Source of the DNA: an uncultured Wenzhouxiangella sp.
Lineage (GTDB): Bacteria; Pseudomonadota; Gammaproteobacteria; Xanthomonadales; Wenzhouxiangellaceae
Reading direction: 5' to 3'
Assembly (NCBI GenBank): GCA_937876395.1
Contig: CALEIM010000063.1
Coordinates: forward strand, 1 to 11,046
DNA: 11,046 nucleotides
Made by a program: the position numbers and the translations under genes. The stretch's first letter is position 1; every line of letters starts with the position of its first letter. This document shows positions 6,513-11,046 of this stretch, piece by piece. Below the pieces are notes generated by a model that did not search any database, was not told where the DNA came from, and saw only the letters and a program-made list of their open reading frames with translations.

Positions 6513-7611
6513 TCAGGCCAGCCCGGCCTGGAGCTGGGCGGCAACAAATTCATCGAGGTCGCCGTCAAGCACCTTTTGCGTGTCGCTGCGCTCGATCCCG
6601 GTGCGCAGGTCTTTGATGCGCGACTGGTCGAGCACGTAGTTGCGGATCTGGCTGCCCCAGCCGATATCAGATTTCTCATCCTCGGCGGCCTGGGCCTTCT
6701 CGCGCTGTTTGTGCAGCTCAAACTCGTAGAGCTTGGCGCGCAGTTGTTTCATCGCCTGATCCTTGTTCTTGTGCTGCGAGCGGTCGTTCTGACACTGCAC
6801 CACGATGCCGCTTGGCTCATGGGTTATACGCACCGCCGATTCAGTTCGATTGACGTGCTGACCACCTGCGCCCGAAGCGCGGTACACGTCGATGCGCAAA
6901 TCGGCCGGGTTGATATCGATCTCGATTGAATCGTCAATTTCCGGCGTCACAAAAACGCTGGCAAACGAGGTGTGACGACGATGGCCCGAATCAAACGGCG
7001 ATTTGCGCACCAGACGATGCACGCCGGTTTCCGTGCGACACCAGCCATAAGCGTTTTCGCCCTCCATCCGGACGGTCGCGCTCTTGACGCCGGTCACATC
7101 ACCGCCGGACACCTCGATCAGTTCATGTTTCCAGCCGCGATTCTCGGCCCAACGCAGATACATTCTGAGCAGGATTTCGGCCCAGTCCTGAGCTTCCGTT
7201 CCGCCCGAACCGGCCTGGATTTCCAGAAAACAGGGACGATCATCCATTTCTCCGGAAAACATCCGCTGATACTCAAGCTCAGCCACCTGCCCTTCCAGGC
7301 GATGGAGATCGTCGGAAACGCTCTCGCTCAGTTCCTGGTCATCTTCGTCCAGCGCCATCGACAGCAGTTCGGCGGCATCCCGAACACCATCAATCACCGT
7401 GCGCTGGGCGGTCACCGAGCGATCCAGGTCCGAGCGCTCCTTGCCCAGATTCTGGGCGCGCTCAGGCTCATCCCAGACCGCAGGATTTTCAAGCTCGCGG
7501 TCCAGTTCTTCGAGGCGTTCTACCTTGCCATCGTAGTCAAAGGTACCCCCTCAGCGCCCGCACCCGGCGCTCCAGATCGTCCAGCAACTGCTTCAGTGAG
7601 GTCTGTTCCAT
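6513..7611 (-). CDS. prfB: PrfB, peptide chain release factor 2, made through a +1 programmed frameshift
   Basis: RF2 ends translation at UGA and UAA. The reading frame starts at ATG 7611 (GGAG at 7624-7621, 9 nt upstream), runs 24 codons (starts MEQTSLKQLL), then meets an in-frame TGA at 7539-7537. Translation continues in the +1 frame from GAC (7538-7536) for 341 codons to TGA at 6515-6513. The total is 365 residues, the length of E. coli RF2. In the fused protein the stop-recognition tripeptide SPF is at 204-206 and the catalytic GGQ, within SGAGGQHVNR, is at 249-251. Residue 245, equivalent to E. coli position 246, is Ala rather than the K-12 Thr. An ORF caller reports only the 300-residue C-terminal part from an internal GTG at 7415; that is not the real start. 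lysS follows 14 nt downstream. The intact frameshift signal argues that this is not a pseudogene. Confidence 0.97.
7536..7551 (-). promoter_or_regulatory. prfB: prfB +1 programmed frameshift site (RF2 autoregulation)
   Basis: The minus strand reads AGG GGG TAC CTT TGA C. It contains a Shine-Dalgarno-like AGGGGG (7551-7546), a 3-nt spacer, the slippery CTT (7542-7540), the in-frame TGA (7539-7537) and a following C, a weak termination context. It differs from the E. coli site, as I remember it, only by TAC for TAT. When RF2 is scarce the ribosome pauses at UGA and slips one base forward from CUU to UUU, allowing full-length RF2. When RF2 is abundant a 24-residue peptide is released. Confidence 0.97.
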
Positions 7612-7699
7612 AAAAATCCGCTCCGTAGCCAGGGTTTTCGCCGTAGCAAAACCACCTAGTGTAACGGCTGACGGCTGCTCGCGGCCAGTCGAATCGGCC
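7612..7699. promoter_or_regulatory. Spacer between the peroxidase gene and prfB
   Basis: An 88-nt gap on the minus strand that must carry the prfB leader and possibly its promoter. It holds a 6-bp inverted repeat (GGTTTT 7633-7638, AAAACC 7648-7653, 9-nt loop) in the prfB leader. A TACACT (7663-7658) could be a -10, but no matching -35 lies at normal spacing. No intrinsic terminator for the peroxidase gene is visible, so read-through into prfB is possible. Confidence 0.3.
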
Positions 7700-8791
7700 T
7701 CAATTATGCTCCGGGCGCGGGGTGTCGGAAGTTGACGGCGGCAGCACCGGCAAACGCAGAGCGTGTTCGGGGATCTCGCCTTCCAGCGTCTGGTAGAAAG
7801 CCATCAGCTTGGCCATATCGCCCTCATCGATCTCCGACCCCAACTGGACGCGGGCCATGATCTGGGTGGCATCGCGCAGACTCCAGACCGAGCCGTCGTG
7901 GAAATAGGGATAAGTGCGGGTGATGTTCCTCAGCGAGGGGGTTTTGAACACGTAAAGATCAGCCGCGTTCTGGGTCACCGCGAAGCGCCCGACATCCATC
8001 GGCATGGTGGGCTGATCAATGGTCAGAAACTCGCGCGTGGCTTCCCAGTAGGATTCAACGACGCCAAAGCGCGCCAGCATGTTGCCGCCAAGCGCCGGCC
8101 CGGAGTGACAGGCTGCACAGCCGTTATCAATAAACACCTGCAGGCCGGCCAGCTCTTCATCGCTGAGCGCATCGGCATCACCCTGGAGAAACTGGTCAAA
8201 GCGGTCGGGGGTCAGCAGTGTACGTTCAAAAGCGCCGATGGCATTGGCGATATTGGCGTAGCTCAGGGGCGAATCCTCATCGGGAAAAGCACGCTCGAAG
8301 CGCTCAAGGTATTCGGGCATGGAGCGAATTCGGTCCACGGCAAGATTCTCGTCAGGGATCGCCATCTCGATGGGGTTGAGAATCGGCCCCGCAGCCTGCT
8401 CTTCCACGTCTTTGGCGCGCCCGTCCCAGAACTGGCTGCTGTGCAGAGCCGCGTTGAGCACGGTTGGCGAATTGCGCGGCCCGACTGCCCAGCGATGGCC
8501 CAGGGAGGTGGGCAGATTATCCACGCCATAGGTGGCCAGGTTATGGCAGCTATTACAGGAAAACAGACCGCTTTGCGACAGGCGCGGATCATAGAACAGC
8601 ATTTTGCCCAGCTCGACTTTTTCGTCGCTGAGCGGGTTGTCGGGATTGTCGACAACCTCCGGCAGCGGCGCAAACAGGAGCTGCGCCATTTCGTGCAGCG
8701 CCTCACGATCACCTGAATTGGCCGATACCGCCGAGCTGAGAAACAGTGCGGTAACTGCCGTCAGCAGCACAGGAAAAGCAAAGCGAGACAT
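7700..8791 (-). CDS. ccp: Periplasmic di-haem cytochrome c peroxidase (CcpA/MauG family)
   Basis: This enzyme reduces H2O2 to water in the periplasm with electrons from small c-type cytochromes or cupredoxins. The product has 363 residues. A signal peptide (about 1-24, FAFPVLLTAVTALFLSSAVSA) is followed by two haem c sites, CNSCH (79-83) and CAACH (225-229). By recalled alignment to Pseudomonas aeruginosa CcpA, His99 (SLGHRW) matches His71, which ligates the low-potential haem in the oxidised enzyme. Glu142 (NPIEM) matches catalytic Glu114, His298 (PYFHDG) matches His261, and Met312 (QIMARVQLG) matches Met275, the high-potential haem ligand. The C-terminal LPPSTSDTPRP also closely resembles that enzyme. 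All key residues are present, so it should be active and not a MauG-type maturase. AAGGAG (8805-8800) lies 8 nt before ATG. I found no clear FNR/Anr box (TTGAT-N4-ATCAA) upstream. Confidence 0.95.
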   Translation of the reverse strand: MSRFAFPVLLTAVTALFLSSAVSANSGDREALHEMAQLLFAPLPEVVDNPDNPLSDEKVELGKMLFYDPRLSQSGLFSCNSCHNLATYGVDNLPTSLGHRWAVGPRNSPTVLNAALHSSQFWDGRAKDVEEQAAGPILNPIEMAIPDENLAVDRIRSMPEYLERFERAFPDEDSPLSYANIANAIGAFERTLLTPDRFDQFLQGDADALSDEELAGLQVFIDNGCAACHSGPALGGNMLARFGVVESYWEATREFLTIDQPTMPMDVGRFAVTQNAADLYVFKTPSLRNITRTYPYFHDGSVWSLRDATQIMARVQLGSEIDEGDMAKLMAFYQTLEGEIPEHALRLPVLPPSTSDTPRPEHN

Positions 8792-9035
8792 CTGGTTCTC
8801 TCCTTCAGTAACACTGATTGTGGATGCCGCTCGACCGACAATCGGGCTAAAAACCCCGCGCCTGACCCGATCGTATGTTCACCGGACTACGGCAAATCAG
8901 AGGAGACAATACGACAATCACGCCGCTGAATCCAGCCGCCAAGCCGCAAGCAACAGCAACGATGAGCCGGGTGCTTTCCCGACCCGGCCGGCGATTGATG
9001 CCCGGACTGTCGGCGGCCGACCGATGCGGCGGCAG
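8792..9035. promoter_or_regulatory. Intergenic region between kup and the peroxidase gene
   Basis: A 244-nt stretch on the minus-strand side, long enough for the peroxidase promoter and a kup 3' end. It contains a 7-bp GC-rich hairpin (8966-8988) and two overlapping 6-bp inverted repeats (8816-8871) in the probable peroxidase leader. I found no strong sigma-70 promoter and no complete small gene. An ATG-less open frame follows the kup stop in the same frame and is described in the findings. Confidence 0.4.
8966..8988 (-). terminator. GC-rich hairpin downstream of kup, possible weak terminator
   Basis: The arms 8966-8972 (GCCGGGT) and 8982-8988 (ACCCGGC) are exactly complementary, with a 9-nt loop, and lie 47 nt after the kup stop. 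The bases after it on the minus strand are TCATCGTTGCTG, so the U-run of a standard intrinsic terminator is missing. It may protect the 3' end or act only with other factors. Confidence 0.3.
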
Positions 9036-10970
9036 TTACGCAATAATCTGGGAGCCTATTTCCACGGCCCTGTCGGTCGGTATTTGGAAATACGTGGTTG
9101 CGCTGGAAGCGTTTCTCGCCAAGAGGATGTAAAGACGATCCTGCCACATGGGCATCCCCGAATTCGCCGTCGGTTTGAGTGTGCGTCGCGACAAGAAAAA
9201 CGAGGTTGTCATTATGTCGTATTTGAGACCGTGCTTGCGACACAGCGCCAATGCTCTGGGAGCAATCGGCTGCTCCATGAAGCCAAATTTCAATGTTACA
9301 CGCGTGAACAGCGGGTTGAGAACCTCCATCTCTACCCGGTCAGCCTCAGATACCCGCGGCTGCTCAACCGTTTCGATCGTTAATATGACGTTGCTCTCGT
9401 GCAGCACCTTATAGTGCTTGAGGCTATGCAGCAGTGCGGTTGGCGCACTTTCCGGAGCGCTGGTCAGGAAGACGGCAGTACCTTCCACCAGATGCGGGGG
9501 CTCGTCTGCTAGTTTATTCACTAACGCGGCCAGCGGGATATCACTTTTGCGCGTCTTGAGGTACAGCAAACGACTCCCTCTTCTCCACGTGACCATGACA
9601 ATAACCAAAACAGCCGCAACGGTGAGCGACACCCACCCCCCACTTGGAACCTTTTGCGAATTGGCAACGACAAAGGCCATTTCCAACGCCACAAAAGGCG
9701 CAACCACGAAAAGTGCAAGCCAGAGCGGCCGATGCCAGACTTTCCATATGACGAAGAAAAGCACGGTGGCGGTCACTAGCATCAGGAGGGAAAGCGAAAC
9801 GCCGTAGGCGAAAGCGAGCGCAGCTGAAGAGCCAAATGCAACCACAAGGAGCATCACACCAATCATAAGGAACAGGTTGACATGTGGCATGTATATCTGG
9901 CCTTCTTGAGAAGCGGATGTATGCTGCACATCCATCCGCGGCAGAAATCCAAGCTGGATCGCTTGCCGCGTCAGCGAGAAGGCACCGGTGATCGCAGCTT
10001 GACTGGCGATGACGGTCGCCATCATTGCGAGAAGGACGAATGCGAGGGCGCCCCATTCCGGCATCATTTCGAACAAGGGCTGTCCAACAGATTCATCGTG
10101 ACTCAACATGTAGGCACCCTGCCCGAAATAGTTGAGTAACAACGCTGGAAACACGAGGCTGAACCATGCGAGCAGGATAGGTCGCCGACCGAAATGCCCG
10201 AGATCGACATAAAGCGCTTCCGCGCCGGTAACAGCCAGAAAAGCTGTCCCCAGTACGATCAGGGAAATACCCCGGTTCTCAAGCAGAAAAATCACCGCAT
10301 GGGTGGGATCGAGCGCAACCAGTACGGATGGATTCTGAATAATCTGATAGAAGCCGGATGAACCCAACGCCAGAAACCAGATCGCCGTGATCGGCCCGAA
10401 CACTTTTGCGATCTTCATCGTGCCATAACGCTGCACTGCAAATAAGGTGAAAAGTATGGCAAGCGTGATGGGAATAACCCAATCGCGCAGCTCGGGAGTG
10501 ATCGTCTCCAGCCCCTCGACGGCCGAGAGTACCGAAATGGCTGGCGAGATGATGGCGTCGCCATAAAAGAGCGCCGCCCCGAGCATGCCCAGGAACGTGA
10601 TTGGCCCGATCCAGCGGCGCCCTGAGGCACGACGGGCCAGCACCATCATCGACAATGTTCCACCCTCGCCCCGATTGTCTGCACGCAATACAAGCAAAGC
10701 GTATTTGACCGTCACGATCAGCGTCAGCGACCAGACGATGATTGATAAAAGACCGAGCACGTCGCCATCGGTCGGCGGGCGGTTGCCGGCAGCCACACGC
10801 ATTGCTTCACGCAAGGCATAAATAGGGCTGGTGCCGATGTCGCCGTAGACGACGCCGACGGCGCCGATTGTCAGAGCAGCGGTACTGGAGATCTTTTTAT
10901 CGGACTGATGAGCGCCGCCATCGCCTGATTGTTGCTGGGGGGCCATACTGTCGTTGGGGTTGGATGACAT
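9036..10970 (-). CDS. kup: Kup, low-affinity K+ uptake system (K+/H+ symporter)
   Basis: Kup (TrkD) imports potassium with protons across the inner membrane. The product has 644 residues from the chosen start, near the 622 of E. coli Kup. Positions below count from this start. After a polar N-terminal tail (about 1-28), the membrane domain (about 30-463) has some twelve hydrophobic segments. It carries the family signature GVVYGDIGTSPIYALRE (39-55), then FYGDAIISPAISVLSAVEGLE (135-155) and VTGAEALYVDLGHFG (247-261). The acidic residues Asp44, Asp138 and Glu251 match, by recalled alignment, residues needed for transport in E. coli Kup (Asp23, Glu116, Glu229). A cytosolic domain follows, ending RNASSATTYFQIP and VEIGSQIIA, a typical Kup terminus. 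An in-frame ATG at 10985 exists, but GGGAG sits 8 nt before 10970 and nothing convincing precedes 10985. The gene stands apart from its neighbours, 244 nt from the peroxidase gene. Confidence 0.96.
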   Translation of the reverse strand: MSSNPNDSMAPQQQSGDGGAHQSDKKISSTAALTIGAVGVVYGDIGTSPIYALREAMRVAAGNRPPTDGDVLGLLSIIVWSLTLIVTVKYALLVLRADNRGEGGTLSMMVLARRASGRRWIGPITFLGMLGAALFYGDAIISPAISVLSAVEGLETITPELRDWVIPITLAILFTLFAVQRYGTMKIAKVFGPITAIWFLALGSSGFYQIIQNPSVLVALDPTHAVIFLLENRGISLIVLGTAFLAVTGAEALYVDLGHFGRRPILLAWFSLVFPALLLNYFGQGAYMLSHDESVGQPLFEMMPEWGALAFVLLAMMATVIASQAAITGAFSLTRQAIQLGFLPRMDVQHTSASQEGQIYMPHVNLFLMIGVMLLVVAFGSSAALAFAYGVSLSLLMLVTATVLFFVIWKVWHRPLWLALFVVAPFVALEMAFVVANSQKVPSGGWVSLTVAAVLVIVMVTWRRGSRLLYLKTRKSDIPLAALVNKLADEPPHLVEGTAVFLTSAPESAPTALLHSLKHYKVLHESNVILTIETVEQPRVSEADRVEMEVLNPLFTRVTLKFGFMEQPIAPRALALCRKHGLKYDIMTTSFFLSRRTLKPTANSGMPMWQDRLYILLARNASSATTYFQIPTDRAVEIGSQIIA

Positions 10971-10985
10971 GCCCGGCTCTCCCAT

Positions 10986-11046
10986 GCTCAGCGGTCGGTG
11001 CTTCTACCCTCGCCGGGTATGTGGGCTAACGCTGTTCGCATCGTGG
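10986..11046. other. Start of the kup upstream region (cut by window edge)
   Basis: Only 61 nt are available. A 5-bp inverted repeat (TACCC 11005-11009, GGGTA 11015-11019, 5-nt loop) is present, too short to interpret. No promoter can be assigned. Confidence 0.2.

Noticed and set aside
6513..7415. prfB annotated as a 300-residue protein starting at the internal GTG 7415
   Set aside because: It would lack the N-terminal domain of RF2, which is fully encoded upstream through the frameshift site.
7763..8716. 317-codon plus-strand open frame opposite the peroxidase gene
   Set aside because: The minus strand encodes a complete di-haem peroxidase with all key residues; this frame is its shadow.
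8792..9035. FNR/Anr box upstream of the peroxidase gene, as seen in Pseudomonas
   Set aside because: I searched by eye for TTGAT-N4-ATCAA on both strands and found only unpaired half-site-like matches.
8875..9132. 85-codon plus-strand ORF spanning the kup 3' end and the intergenic region
   Set aside because: Much of it is antisense to kup, with no ribosome binding site or recognisable domain; the low-complexity start looks non-coding.
1..11046. Mobile elements, CRISPR arrays, tRNA/rRNA genes, toxin-antitoxin or defence cassettes
   Set aside because: No transposase or integrase sequence, no regularly spaced direct repeats, no tRNA-like cloverleaf and no known defence domains were seen. The coding density is that of ordinary chromosome.

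Overview
This is a GC-rich, densely packed window whose gene content points to a gammaproteobacterium. clpS-clpA and prfB-lysS are in the usual proteobacterial pairings, RF2 uses the canonical programmed frameshift, and the di-haem peroxidase closely follows the Pseudomonas CcpA pattern. The tail of the secreted protein (ending DRFESAP) recalls secreted proteins of Xanthomonadales/Wenzhouxiangella-like bacteria. That placement is from memory and is an inference.

Layout, left to right. (1) 1-1401, minus strand: clpS followed by the first 319 codons of clpA, which runs off the left edge. These are the N-degron adaptor and the unfoldase of the ClpAP protease. A 110-nt spacer between them holds a perfect 10-bp inverted repeat. 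A 13-codon upstream ORF overlaps the clpS start as ATGA. (2) 1402-1616: divergent intergenic region. (3) 1617-4955, plus strand: two genes 21 nt apart with no known function. The first is a membrane protein with a B-box-like zinc finger, about six membrane segments and a TPR-like cytosolic tail. The second is a secreted 614-residue protein. (4) 4957-7611, minus strand: prfB then lysS, a translation operon. prfB needs a +1 ribosomal frameshift at an in-frame UGA (codon 25) to make the 365-residue RF2. lysS converges on the secreted-protein gene with only one base between the stop codons. (5) 7700-8791, minus: periplasmic di-haem cytochrome c peroxidase. (6) 9036-10970, minus: Kup potassium/proton symporter.

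Most of the window is housekeeping: protein quality control, termination and lysyl-tRNA synthesis, peroxide defence and K+ uptake. I see no mobile element, CRISPR array, tRNA or rRNA gene, toxin-antitoxin pair or defence cassette, and no convincing new multi-gene system. The observations most worth following are the frameshift in prfB, the uncharacterised plus-strand pair, and the cis-elements around clpS-clpA.
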